Part shown: one piece after another, positions 1-6,591 of the stretch
Position numbering within the stretch: the first letter of the stretch is position 1
How the letters are laid out: the number at the start of each line of letters is the position of its first letter
Assembly: GCA_900548135.1 (NCBI GenBank)
Contig: URJC01000129.1
Location: forward strand, 1-6,949
From: an uncultured Odoribacter sp.
GTDB lineage: Bacteria > Bacteroidota > Bacteroidia > Bacteroidales > Marinifilaceae
DNA length: 6,949 nt
Reading direction: 5' to 3'
Notes under the pieces: model-generated
What the model was told of the DNA's origin: nothing
Databases searched by the model: none
What the model saw: only the letters and a program-made list of their open reading frames with translations
Made by a program: the position numbers and the translations under genes

Positions 1-134
1 CTATCTACAGAAACATGAGGGTTTCGCCGGATGGAAACGCTCGCTTTGCCCGGCAGGAAAACGGGCAGGTTTTTGCAGATGGGGATGGGCAAAAACCTGG
101 GCGGTTTCAAGAGTTGCAGTGGGTATATTGGCTA
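1..134. other. GC-richer flank after hamB with nested inverted repeats; no convincing gene
   Basis: This stretch lies beyond the hamB stop codon and is visibly richer in G and C than the 6 kb to its right. It contains several short inverted repeats: GTTTC at 21-25 with GAAAC at 34-38, GCCGG at 26-30 with CCGGC at 50-54, TGCCCG at 47-52 with CGGGCA at 62-67, and the 11-bp pair listed separately. A plus-strand frame is open from the left edge to TAA at 144-146 (first ATG at 15). A minus-strand frame is also open down to TAG at 3-1. Being open in more than one frame, with neither product recognisable, does not support a coding call. Inference: this may be backbone of the host mobile element, perhaps a structured transfer or regulatory region. 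Confidence 0.4.
66..99. repeat. 11-bp perfect inverted repeat (hairpin) downstream of hamB
   Basis: CAGGTTTTTGC at 66-76 pairs perfectly with GCAAAAACCTG at 89-99 across a 12-nt loop. It begins 36 nt beyond the hamB stop in the direction of transcription, so it could help end the hamB transcript. The bases after the stem in that direction (CCCGTTTTCC) do not form a good U-tract, so a classical intrinsic terminator is not well supported. With the adjoining smaller repeats it could instead belong to a transfer origin or another structured site of the element. Confidence 0.5.
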
Positions 135-2435
135 TTACTGGAATAATCTGTTTATCTCTTGATCAATATGCTGTTCATAAGCATCAAATTGACCTTTATC
201 ATACGGCGTTTTACTATCATAACAGTCTATCAGTTTAAACGGAACTCCATAATCACTTACTTTACGTGCATTGGGAGAAAGGGCATTGTATTCAAGTTTT
301 TGAAGAAGTAACCCCAATCCAGCCACATCTTCCATAGCGATCTTCTCCGACTTTGAAATTTGATATCGGAAGAATACATCAAAAAGGCCGAGATATTTTA
401 CTAAATGATACTTAAAGACATTGTAAACGAAGTCAGCTACTTGCCGCATTGCTTCATCCTTTGTTTTTGGATTATCTTTTCGCCCGACATAATATTGTAC
501 CATTGAAAGAAAACCACCCGAAAGATATGAACTCAATAGACTTGTTATCAATGAATACTGATTCTGTCCCACTCGTATTACAATAAGTTGTTTAAGTTTT
601 TCTTCGCGTACAACGGGCAAGATAATATCCATAATGGCTTGAAATCCGGGCCAATATAGTCGGTGTGCATTGCTGCCTGCCAATGTCATTGAAACACGTT
701 TAATATCTTCAATAGTCCACCATGGCACACTTGAAATATAACCGTATAGTGTTAATTTATCTTTTGGTCCAACAACCCGGAAACAATCAAATACTTCTGA
801 TGGGATTTCAGATGCAATAATCTGAGTTTGGATATCTTCTTTATCTTGGCGTTCAACTTCAGATAAATATTTATCTTTTGTTATCTGGTAATCAACATCC
901 GTTTTCGGGAAAGTTATATCATAGTTTTTATGTTCCAGTATTTCAGGTTGTCCATTCACAATTTCCTCAAAATTATTATTTAAATCTATAACTCTTCCAG
1001 AATAGTGTTGGTAAAACCTACCCGCACGACCAGCTATATTTTTAGCATCAAATTGCCGTAGAGGTTTTATGCCCTTTTTGTTTGATGTAATAATTATGTT
1101 TTTTGCTGAAGTGTTTACGCCTTCAGTGATAGTCGTAGTCGAAAAAAGGCATAGTAATGCCCCCTCATTAAATAAATTTATAATTTCTTTTTGGATGTAT
1201 TTGGGGATAAGGCTATGATGGATACCTATCCGGCCTTTCAATGCTTTTAATACAATCCAATCATTGCCAAATGTGTGTTCCAAATGATTTAAAAATATTT
1301 CATAAGTAGAACTTTCTATCCCTGAACAAGTTTCTTGAAAAGAAGAAATCAGCATTTGATCCCTTAATAAAGTTCTGGCATACATTTCTGTATCGGCTCT
1401 TTTGCCACAATAAATAATCGTATTTTCTTTAGGCGTGCTTAACGATTTAATTATATTGGCAATTTTCTGCCCTTTACTTATAGAACCAATTTCTACTGGG
1501 ATTTCATCTATATGATATTGACGTTTACCTTTTACTGTTGTGTATTCCTTTGAAACAATTTCAAATTGATTGTAACGTAAAAAAGAAAACCCATTATCTT
1601 CCGCAAAATTATTAAACGATTTATGTTGCTGTGTACCGGGTCGGGGAAGTGCCATATATGGACCAGCTAATAGCATATCGCTTGTCAAATTACAAATAAA
1701 TTCCAATGCTAAACGGTACGCGGTATCACGTTCATTTTCGCCAGATGTTTCCGAATCAATGATAAAACTGTTATCAATTTTGTAAACCTCATCAATAAAG
1801 GCAAAATCAAAGTGAAGGTGTTGATGCGAATCCATAAACGACAAGAACCGTTCGGGTGTAAAAATAAAGATGTTTCTTTCGGATAGACTAAATTCTTCTT
1901 CGCTTAGGGAATGAATCTTATATGATTGAAATGTGTCCAACTTGCATAAACGGGCGTAATTTTCGGATAAAAGGCTAATTGCCGGAAAAATCAAAAGGAC
2001 ATTCTGATACTGCATCTTTTGTATAATTTCATATACCAAAAAGGTCTTTCCAAAAGAAGTAGGTGCAGTCAAAACAAAACGATTTTGTTGCCCGATTTTA
2101 AAACTGTCAAGAACATTCTTTTGATACCGATGTAATTTGCTATTTCCTCTAATAAGGCTGGCATCATGAAATAGAGCACTTATGGTAAGTGTTTTGATAT
2201 TTTCATCAGATATACGGCAATCTGTAAACTTATCTTTGAACAAGTCAAAATATTGCGGGATTCCCGCTTCATTAGCCAAAAATATAAGGAAATTCATATC
2301 CGCTTCAGAGATAGGCTCATTTTTTATAAAGTCAAAAAAGCCACATACTTCTTTTACAAAAGTTGCAGCATCTGAATTCTTTTTGTATGAATAGTACGCT
2401 TTAATTATATTAGCGGTTCTCGTGAGTCTATCCAT
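135..2435 (-). CDS. hamB: Hachiman antiphage protein HamB, SF2 (Ski2-like) helicase
   Basis: This 766-residue protein is an ATP-dependent superfamily 2 helicase. Visible motifs, in order, are Walker A APTSFGKT (124-131, Lys130), motif II DEVY (215-218), LLAGPYM (255-261, probably motif III), GRIGIHHSLIP (401-411, as in Ski2-like enzymes), motif V STTTITEGVNT (432-442) and motif VI NIAGRAGR (466-473). About 110 residues precede the helicase core and about 280 follow it; the tail is unassigned. The gene overlaps the 3' end of the hamA frame by 31 nt. The start has an upstream AAGGAG (2447-2452), spaced 11 nt, which is rather long. In characterised Hachiman systems HamB senses damaged or single-stranded DNA and restrains the nuclease HamA until activation. 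The HamB assignment rests on the helicase motifs together with the DUF1837 partner next door. The frame is intact, but its partner gene is interrupted, so defence activity is uncertain. Confidence 0.88.
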   Translation of the reverse strand: MDRLTRTANIIKAYYSYKKNSDAATFVKEVCGFFDFIKNEPISEADMNFLIFLANEAGIPQYFDLFKDKFTDCRISDENIKTLTISALFHDASLIRGNSKLHRYQKNVLDSFKIGQQNRFVLTAPTSFGKTFLVYEIIQKMQYQNVLLIFPAISLLSENYARLCKLDTFQSYKIHSLSEEEFSLSERNIFIFTPERFLSFMDSHQHLHFDFAFIDEVYKIDNSFIIDSETSGENERDTAYRLALEFICNLTSDMLLAGPYMALPRPGTQQHKSFNNFAEDNGFSFLRYNQFEIVSKEYTTVKGKRQYHIDEIPVEIGSISKGQKIANIIKSLSTPKENTIIYCGKRADTEMYARTLLRDQMLISSFQETCSGIESSTYEIFLNHLEHTFGNDWIVLKALKGRIGIHHSLIPKYIQKEIINLFNEGALLCLFSTTTITEGVNTSAKNIIITSNKKGIKPLRQFDAKNIAGRAGRFYQHYSGRVIDLNNNFEEIVNGQPEILEHKNYDITFPKTDVDYQITKDKYLSEVERQDKEDIQTQIIASEIPSEVFDCFRVVGPKDKLTLYGYISSVPWWTIEDIKRVSMTLAGSNAHRLYWPGFQAIMDIILPVVREEKLKQLIVIRVGQNQYSLITSLLSSYLSGGFLSMVQYYVGRKDNPKTKDEAMRQVADFVYNVFKYHLVKYLGLFDVFFRYQISKSEKIAMEDVAGLGLLLQKLEYNALSPNARKVSDYGVPFKLIDCYDSKTPYDKGQFDAYEQHIDQEINRLFQ

Positions 2436-3310
2436 TTAATCACATTCTCCTTGATTTGCTTAACTTCCGACAGCGGTAAAAAAATAAAAAATAACCGGTA
2501 GTCAAACGAAGCGGGTACAATAATATTAAGCCGTGTATATTCTGAAGCAATATGCTCAATACACTTTTTTATGCTCTGATGATATTGATCAGTGCTATTT
2601 TTTTGATAAGCAATAAAGATAGGGTATATTAGCCGAATTCCTCTATTCCTTATTTCTTGTGACAGATTAATATCTGGATTTTCTTCCCATGAATTTAACA
2701 AGTTTTCAAGTTGTTCATTGTGTGTTGAGATATGGGGGCGCTCATCTATGATTGCAAGTAAATTTCGATTCAAATATCCATCAGAAAGTGAAGTACTTAA
2801 TTTTTCCATCACAGGGGTTATTGCGCTTTTATATTGCACATAGAATTTTGCTTCTCCAAACCATAAGTCAATATTTCCTTCTCTTTCCATTAAATGAAAA
2901 GCATCAAAACCTTTAGCCTCGCTATTTTCAATAGGAGAATAAAAATATCCTCGTGCAGCAAGAACACTCGTATTTAAAAACACACGCAAGATTAAATCCA
3001 AGAGTACTTCACCATAAAAACCATACTTCAGCTTGGTATCCTCAGATGCTTCTGGGTTATAACGGATACGGCTAAGAATAGCTTTTCACTGTTCACGCTC
3101 TAAAGCAGTGTAATCAATTTCATATTCGTTGATTGCAAATTCCACAATACCATTATAGATAATTTTGGAAATTTCTTGGGGATTAGAATTACTGAAACAA
3201 ATATCATTTTGGGAAGAAAGGCATGATTTATCTATGCCACTTTCTTGATGCGGCAATTTGCATTCAAATAAAATTGCATTATGTATAGCATTCTTTAGTG
3301 CATCTCTCAT
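2405..3310 (-). pseudogene. hamA: HamA (DUF1837) Hachiman nuclease gene interrupted by one in-frame TGA
   Basis: The frame starts at ATG 3310, with GGAGGG at 3318-3323 spaced 7 nt, and would run 301 codons to TAA at 2405 except for TGA at codon 75 (3088-3086). Both parts are in the same frame. The stretch after the TGA reads KAILSRIRYN and leads directly into KYGFYGEVLLD, which looks like typical HamA sequence, so this is one gene and not two. Read-through numbering puts the conserved core at GFD (Asp136), His139 and LWFGEAK (Glu153, Lys155), the PD-(D/E)xK-like nuclease site of DUF1837 proteins. Without read-through only a 74-residue N-terminal piece is made. The C-terminal part could start only at TTG 3001 or another weak codon, and I see no good ribosome binding site before that TTG. 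The gene lies 17 bp after the endonuclease gene and overlaps hamB. The family call is strong; whether the gene is dead, read through or mis-sequenced is open. Confidence 0.85.
3086..3088 (-). other. in-frame TGA stop within hamA (codon 75)
   Basis: The minus-strand codons around it read GAA CAG TGA AAA GCT, with sense codons continuing to the HamA nuclease core and no further stop before 2407. A single base change would create it, for example TGG to TGA or CGA to TGA. None of the other seven genes contains an in-frame TGA, and the proteins here use TGG for tryptophan, so a genome-wide UGA-to-Trp code is unlikely. No selenocysteine-type stem-loop was identified immediately after it, although I could not fold the RNA. 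Confidence 0.9.
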
Positions 3311-3327
3311 GCCTTATCCCTCCGATG

Positions 3328-4062
3328 TTAATTTCCAGAGTTGAATTTAACAAGCTTCTCCCAGTCAATACTACCATCCTCAAAGCAAAACTCTTGGGTG
3401 AACTCACGAACGAGCCGGTTTGAAGCTTTTTGATAGGAAGCATCGAATTCTTCCACATATTTCTCTGGCAGCCTGTCCATGAAACGGATTAGCTTTATGT
3501 AGAATTCTTCATCTCCGGTCAATTCCGTCCAGAAATCCTTGCCTGCCAATTCCATATAGAACTTGGGAAGCCCGCGGTTGGAAGCTTTCTTCTTTCCATA
3601 ACCGTAACCAACAATCGGGACGAAGCGTTTCTTCGCCTGCTGCGCCAGTTTGCTTGCCGCCATGAAATTCTGTTCCTGTTTCTTGCGGCTGTCCGCATTA
3701 AAAACGCTTGTGCCAGATTTTACAGCGATGGCATAAATGGTATTGTCCCGCTCCACCATAATGTCAACGCCTTCTGCCAATGCTTTCTGTCCTTGTGCAG
3801 CAGCAGTAGCAATAGGTTCAAAGAAAACATTTCCAAATATTGTTTCCTCCGATGAGGACACAAAGGCAGCAAGGATTGCATCAATGATCTGTGCGGCCCC
3901 ATTCATGGCTTTTGCCCGGAACAAATACGGGTTTTTGCGTTTCATAACCTTTTTGATGTTAAGCTTGTCAATGTTGCTGATTAAATTAGTGTAGAAATTA
4001 TCTAATGCAGTTGCAATCGCTTCTACAATAGCCTCTTCATTGTAATTACTGTTTATTGGCAT
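3328..4062 (-). CDS. type II restriction endonuclease, probably PmeII-like family
   Basis: This 244-residue protein would cleave unmodified DNA at the site protected by the adjacent methyltransferase. It has an N-terminal helical part with a basic stretch and NPYLFRAK (44-51), then SSSEETIFGNVFFEP (69-83), and a likely PD-(D/E)xK-type core EGVDIMVERDNTIYAIAVKSG (split here as EGVD at 97-100 and AVKSG at 113-117, Asp100 and Lys115). The residue two before the lysine is Ala113 instead of the usual Glu or Asp, so the third catalytic residue may come from elsewhere, perhaps Glu72 or Glu73. I recall this pattern from proteins annotated as PmeII-family endonucleases; recognition site unknown. The start is supported by AGGAGG at 4071-4076, spaced 8 nt. 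The ATG lies inside the end of the methyltransferase gene (17-nt overlap), so translation of the two is probably coupled. hamA follows after 17 bp. Confidence 0.75.
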   Translation of the reverse strand: MPINSNYNEEAIVEAIATALDNFYTNLISNIDKLNIKKVMKRKNPYLFRAKAMNGAAQIIDAILAAFVSSSEETIFGNVFFEPIATAAAQGQKALAEGVDIMVERDNTIYAIAVKSGTSVFNADSRKKQEQNFMAASKLAQQAKKRFVPIVGYGYGKKKASNRGLPKFYMELAGKDFWTELTGDEEFYIKLIRFMDRLPEKYVEEFDASYQKASNRLVREFTQEFCFEDGSIDWEKLVKFNSGN

Positions 4063-5245
4063 AACAGCTTCCTCCTATTTCGATAGCTTGTTTCAGTTTT
4101 TGATGGATGTCTGTTCCCCTAAACCGTTTTGTGCGGATTTCAGCAGATTGATCCGCAACAGAGAGTACGGCATTTCCCAATGCTAATGCCAACCCAACCG
4201 GTACAGCGTTGCCAATCTGCCTATATTTTGCAACACTTGTCCCCATGAACTGCCAATCATCAGGAAACTGCTGAATACGGGCATATTCCCTGATACTCAA
4301 AGGTCGATCTTGGGTCGGATGGCACATCATAGTTGCTTTTTGTACCGGGGAGGTCACTAAAGTTGGTGAAGGCTGGCTATAAGATAATCTCCGATAAAAT
4401 CCAACCTTCCCACCGCCAGAGCCATAGGCACCACCCATAGCTTCTTTCCGAATATCTTCCGGTAGGTCACGCCAATTTCCGCCCTCTGGGACAAGGCGGA
4501 GATATGCAAGACGGTCTTTACTAAAAGCTGCACATTCCCCACAATTATTTTCCAAATCCCGGATAGTATCGTTCAAGGTACGCCAGCGGTATTGCGAGCC
4601 TTGGTGCATCTGGAAGTGTGTTGGGAATGGTAAGAAAATATTTTCATTGTCCCGGCTTCCAATCAACACAAACCGTTCCCGGAATTGAGGTACGCCATAA
4701 TTGACGGCATCCAAAATCCCATACACCGTTTTATATCCTAATTTATCAAATTCAGAAAGGATAACATCTAATACAGTTCCTAAATGTTGCTCAGGGTCAT
4801 TTTTGTCACGCTCCGCAAGGGGCATATGCTTTAAAGGGGCAGATATAATCCCCTTTACATTTTCCATAATAAAAAAACGGGGACGGATATAGTCAATCAT
4901 ACGGATAAAATCCATGAATAAGCTGCCTCGTGGATCGTTAATCCCCAGCCTCTTACCGGCAGTAGAAAACGGCTGACAGGGTGGACCACCGCAAATCAGG
5001 AAAGGTTCTCCCTGTGCTAATCCAGTCTGTTCCAACAAAGCTGCTTCATTGATTTCACGGATGTCACCGCCCAGAACCTTATGTCCATTTGCACGCATAG
5101 TTGCGACACAAGCAGGGTCAAAGTCTTGTCCAATTACGATGTTGAGACCAGCTTTTGAAAGGCCAATATCCAACCCCATTGCCCCTGAAAACAGGGAAAT
5201 CACATCCCGATTTGAGGCATTATCTTTAAAGTGTAATAAATTCAT
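4046..5245 (-). CDS. DNA (cytosine-5)-methyltransferase of a type II R-M system
   Basis: This 399-residue enzyme transfers a methyl group from S-adenosylmethionine to C5 of cytosine in the recognition site, protecting host DNA from the neighbouring endonuclease. All key C5-methyltransferase motifs are present: motif I with FSGAMG (19-24), motif IV GGPPCQPFSTAG (86-97, catalytic Cys90), motif VI ENV (128-130), motif VIII QFRER (187-191), a target-recognition region at about 200-285, motif IX-like RRLSYSQPSPTLVTSP (285-300) and motif X RQIGNAVPVG (342-351). I chose the ATG at 5245 over one at 5299. The 5245 start has GGGAGGA at 5251-5257, spaced 5 nt, lies 13 nt after the regulator's stop and gives a normal N-terminus; the 5299 start would overlap the regulator by 41 nt. 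The target sequence cannot be read from the protein by eye. Confidence 0.95.
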   Translation of the reverse strand: MNLLHFKDNASNRDVISLFSGAMGLDIGLSKAGLNIVIGQDFDPACVATMRANGHKVLGGDIREINEAALLEQTGLAQGEPFLICGGPPCQPFSTAGKRLGINDPRGSLFMDFIRMIDYIRPRFFIMENVKGIISAPLKHMPLAERDKNDPEQHLGTVLDVILSEFDKLGYKTVYGILDAVNYGVPQFRERFVLIGSRDNENIFLPFPTHFQMHQGSQYRWRTLNDTIRDLENNCGECAAFSKDRLAYLRLVPEGGNWRDLPEDIRKEAMGGAYGSGGGKVGFYRRLSYSQPSPTLVTSPVQKATMMCHPTQDRPLSIREYARIQQFPDDWQFMGTSVAKYRQIGNAVPVGLALALGNAVLSVADQSAEIRTKRFRGTDIHQKLKQAIEIGGSCYANKQ

Positions 5246-5250
5246 GTATA

Positions 5251-5257
5251 TCCTCCC
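5251..5257 (-). promoter_or_regulatory. ribosome binding site that sets the methyltransferase start
   Basis: The minus strand reads GGGAGGA, then TATAC, then ATG at 5245. This strong Shine-Dalgarno sequence sits in the 13-nt gap between the HTH gene stop (5261-5259) and the methyltransferase start. It argues against the longer in-frame ATG at 5299. Confidence 0.8.
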
Positions 5258-5258
5258 A

Positions 5259-5468
5259 TTAAATCTTTTCTCCATCTGGAAGGACAAAATAGCGTTCAAA
5301 TGAACACCCCAATGTTTCTGCCAGATATTCTAAATCAGAGATTGTAAAGCTTTCCCGTTTCATTTTTGAATTGAAATTCTGAGGGGTAGTCCCCATACGT
5401 CTTGCCAGTTCCGCAACACTGATATTGCAACGTACACAAAGCACCTTAATCTGTTCTGATATTGTCAT
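5259..5468 (-). CDS. small Cro/CI-type (XRE) HTH regulator, possible R-M controller
   Basis: This 69-residue protein is essentially one Cro/CI-type helix-turn-helix domain. Residues 16-38 (ISVAELARRMG then TTPQNFNSKMKR) form the expected helix-turn-recognition-helix, followed by FTISDLEYLAETLGCSFERYF, typical of helices 4 and 5 of the fold. It should bind DNA as a dimer. AAGGAG at 5476-5481, spaced 7 nt, supports the start. It sits directly before the methyltransferase, as many R-M controller (C) proteins do, so a role in timing methyltransferase and endonuclease expression is likely but inferred. I saw no classical C-box; the perfect inverted repeat at 5501-5536 is the obvious candidate binding site. 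It could equally be a general phage-type repressor. Confidence 0.85.
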   Translation of the reverse strand: MTISEQIKVLCVRCNISVAELARRMGTTPQNFNSKMKRESFTISDLEYLAETLGCSFERYFVLPDGEKI

Positions 5469-5500
5469 AAGGGTACTCCTTTTATTTTATCAATATAACA

Positions 5501-5536
5501 GTTGAAGATATAAAATTATAGTTTTATATCTTCAAC
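5501..5536. repeat. perfect 15-bp inverted repeat between vsr and the HTH regulator
   Basis: GTTGAAGATATAAAA at 5501-5515 is the exact reverse complement of TTTTATATCTTCAAC at 5522-5536, with a 6-nt loop. The loop holds the vsr stop codon, and one arm encodes the last residues of Vsr (VEDIKL). It lies 33-68 nt upstream of the regulator start. It could be an operator for the HTH protein or an RNA hairpin that limits read-through from vsr. A weak promoter-like pair on the minus strand, TTGAAG (5535-5530) and TATATC (5512-5507) with a 17-nt spacer, falls within the two arms, which would suit autoregulation. The repeat is certain; its role is inferred. Confidence 0.75.
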
Positions 5537-5995
5537 ATAGTCCCTTGTTCCTTCTATCATAACATCAAATTGGCTTATCTGCAATTCAAAAATCAAATCT
5601 TCGACGGCTTGTACACATTCCCCTATGTGTTTTTGTATCTCTTGTCCCCAAAAATGCAGGGGAATCCAATCCATAGCAATTAGCTTGAAATCATTTTCCC
5701 GGTCACGGGCCATATTGCGTTCGATTTTTTTGATCCAATATTCCCGGTTATGGCCAAGCTTTTGTTTCTTGACTTCCCAATTATAGCCGTGGAAGAACTC
5801 GCTATCGCAAAAGATAGCAATCCTGTATTTGGTTATAGCTATATCGGGCGTCCCTGGCAGCTTTTTATAATTTTTCCGATACCGGATACCTTTGTGCCAG
5901 AGTACTTTCCGTAGTATAACCTCAATACTGGTATCTTTTCCCTTAATATGGCTCATAGTTCGGCTCCGCTGCTCCGGGGTCATTACATCACTCAT
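5516..5995 (-). CDS. vsr: very short patch repair (Vsr) mismatch endonuclease
   Basis: This 159-residue protein belongs to the Vsr family, which nicks next to T:G mismatches formed when 5-methylcytosine deaminates. The N-terminus MSDVMTPEQRSRTMSHIKGKDT is characteristic, and LPGTPD carries the metal-binding Asp51. The next motif is IFCDSEFFHG (61-70), with Asp64 and His69; the well-studied E. coli enzyme has Thr63, His64 and His69 here. The later RDREND (97-102) also matches the family. The Cys/His residues that hold structural zinc in E. coli Vsr appear to be absent (Glu66, Tyr71, Trp73). Length is normal. GAGGAA at 6001-6006, spaced 5 nt, supports the start. Its place beside a C5-methyltransferase fits its known job. 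It lies 47 bp before the HTH gene and 40 bp after the membrane-protein gene. Confidence 0.93.
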   Translation of the reverse strand: MSDVMTPEQRSRTMSHIKGKDTSIEVILRKVLWHKGIRYRKNYKKLPGTPDIAITKYRIAIFCDSEFFHGYNWEVKKQKLGHNREYWIKKIERNMARDRENDFKLIAMDWIPLHFWGQEIQKHIGECVQAVEDLIFELQISQFDVMIEGTRDYVEDIKL

Positions 5996-6023
5996 GCTTC
6001 TTCCTCACAGTAACCATTACTAA

Positions 6024-6053
6024 ATTATAGGGCAATTAAAGGTTTTTTTGCAA
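6024..6053 (-). promoter_or_regulatory. candidate sigma-A-type promoter for vsr and the R-M/Hachiman genes
   Basis: On the minus strand TTGCAA (6053-6048) is followed after 18 nt by a perfect TATAAT (6029-6024), 28 nt upstream of the vsr ATG. The -35 box overlaps the last codons of the membrane-protein gene. The spacing is one base longer than ideal and the -35 matches four of six consensus bases. It would let vsr and the genes beyond be transcribed independently of the right-hand genes. Confidence 0.45.
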
Positions 6054-6569
6054 CATTTCCTGTAATGCATAAGAAATCGTGCGGAGTTCTTTGCCCTCTG
6101 TCGCAACTTTACCATAAGGCATACTTACGCCTGCCTTCAAGTCAATCGTAAATTTATCTGAATATGTCTTTTTAGCCCCAGAATGGTATTCAAGAGTAAA
6201 TGTTACTGCCCTATCTATTCTCTGATAATCAAGTGTACAAATTCGTGACTGCCCCGGTGCCAAAACAGCATTATTAAGTTGCTGCAAATAATCCCTATCA
6301 TTTCGTATTTTATAGCATCCATTGAAATTAAAGTCATACTCAAACTTTGTTATATAAGCTGTCGATTTCCCAAAGTTCTTAACAACTAAGTAGAAAAATG
6401 GATCGCCTGCGTTAATTTCATCAGTATAAACTGAAATAAATGGTCGTGTTGATTCTTCAATCATCCTATTATTCTGGCGTAAAGTGATTATAACTGTAAC
6501 AACAGAGATAACTGCTAATATGAATGAAAGAATACACAAAATAATATTAACAATAGTTGATATATCCAT
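6036..6569 (-). CDS. single-pass membrane protein of unknown function
   Basis: I do not recognise this 177-residue protein. Residues 6-30 form one strongly hydrophobic segment (IVNIILCILSFILAVISVVTVIITL), directly followed by RQNNRMIEESTRPFISVYTDE. The positive charge after the segment suggests that the rest lies in the cytoplasm, though this is weak. The remainder is rich in alternating hydrophobic residues, with YLVVKNFGKSTAY, VLAPGQSRICTLDY and VTFTLEYHSG, which suggests a beta-sandwich-like domain. The last 25 residues look helical. Small proteins of this plan occur near defence genes, but no role follows from the sequence. A weak GGGGGA (6576-6581) precedes the start. It lies 22 bp after the gene to its right and 40 bp before vsr. 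Confidence 0.7.
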   Translation of the reverse strand: MDISTIVNIILCILSFILAVISVVTVIITLRQNNRMIEESTRPFISVYTDEINAGDPFFYLVVKNFGKSTAYITKFEYDFNFNGCYKIRNDRDYLQQLNNAVLAPGQSRICTLDYQRIDRAVTFTLEYHSGAKKTYSDKFTIDLKAGVSMPYGKVATEGKELRTISYALQEMLQKNL

Positions 6570-6591
6570 ATTTAATCCCCCAATAGAATCT

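Noticed and set aside
15..146. Small plus-strand frame converging on hamB (43 codons from ATG 15, TAA at 144-146)
   Set aside because: A minus-strand frame of the same stretch is also open, the product is not recognisable and the region is full of inverted repeats. It could still be the 3' end of a gene entering from the left.
2405..3001. A separate 198-residue gene starting at TTG 3001
   Set aside because: The frame continues upstream through HamA-like sequence to the TGA at 3086-3088, and no good ribosome binding site precedes the TTG. It is the C-terminal part of the interrupted hamA.
3086..3088. TGA as selenocysteine or as tryptophan under an alternative code
   Set aside because: HamA proteins are not known selenoproteins, no clear downstream recoding hairpin was seen, and other genes here use only TGG for Trp. 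Read-through of a normal stop remains possible.
3737..3994. Plus-strand open frame opposite the endonuclease gene
   Set aside because: It lies wholly inside a well-supported minus-strand gene, and its product looks like an antisense shadow. The same holds for plus-strand frames at 2182-2394, 4701-4892 and 5049-5303.
5246..5299. A longer methyltransferase starting at ATG 5299 (18 extra residues)
   Set aside because: It would overlap the HTH gene by 41 nt, whereas ATG 5245 has a strong GGGAGGA site and a normal N-terminus.
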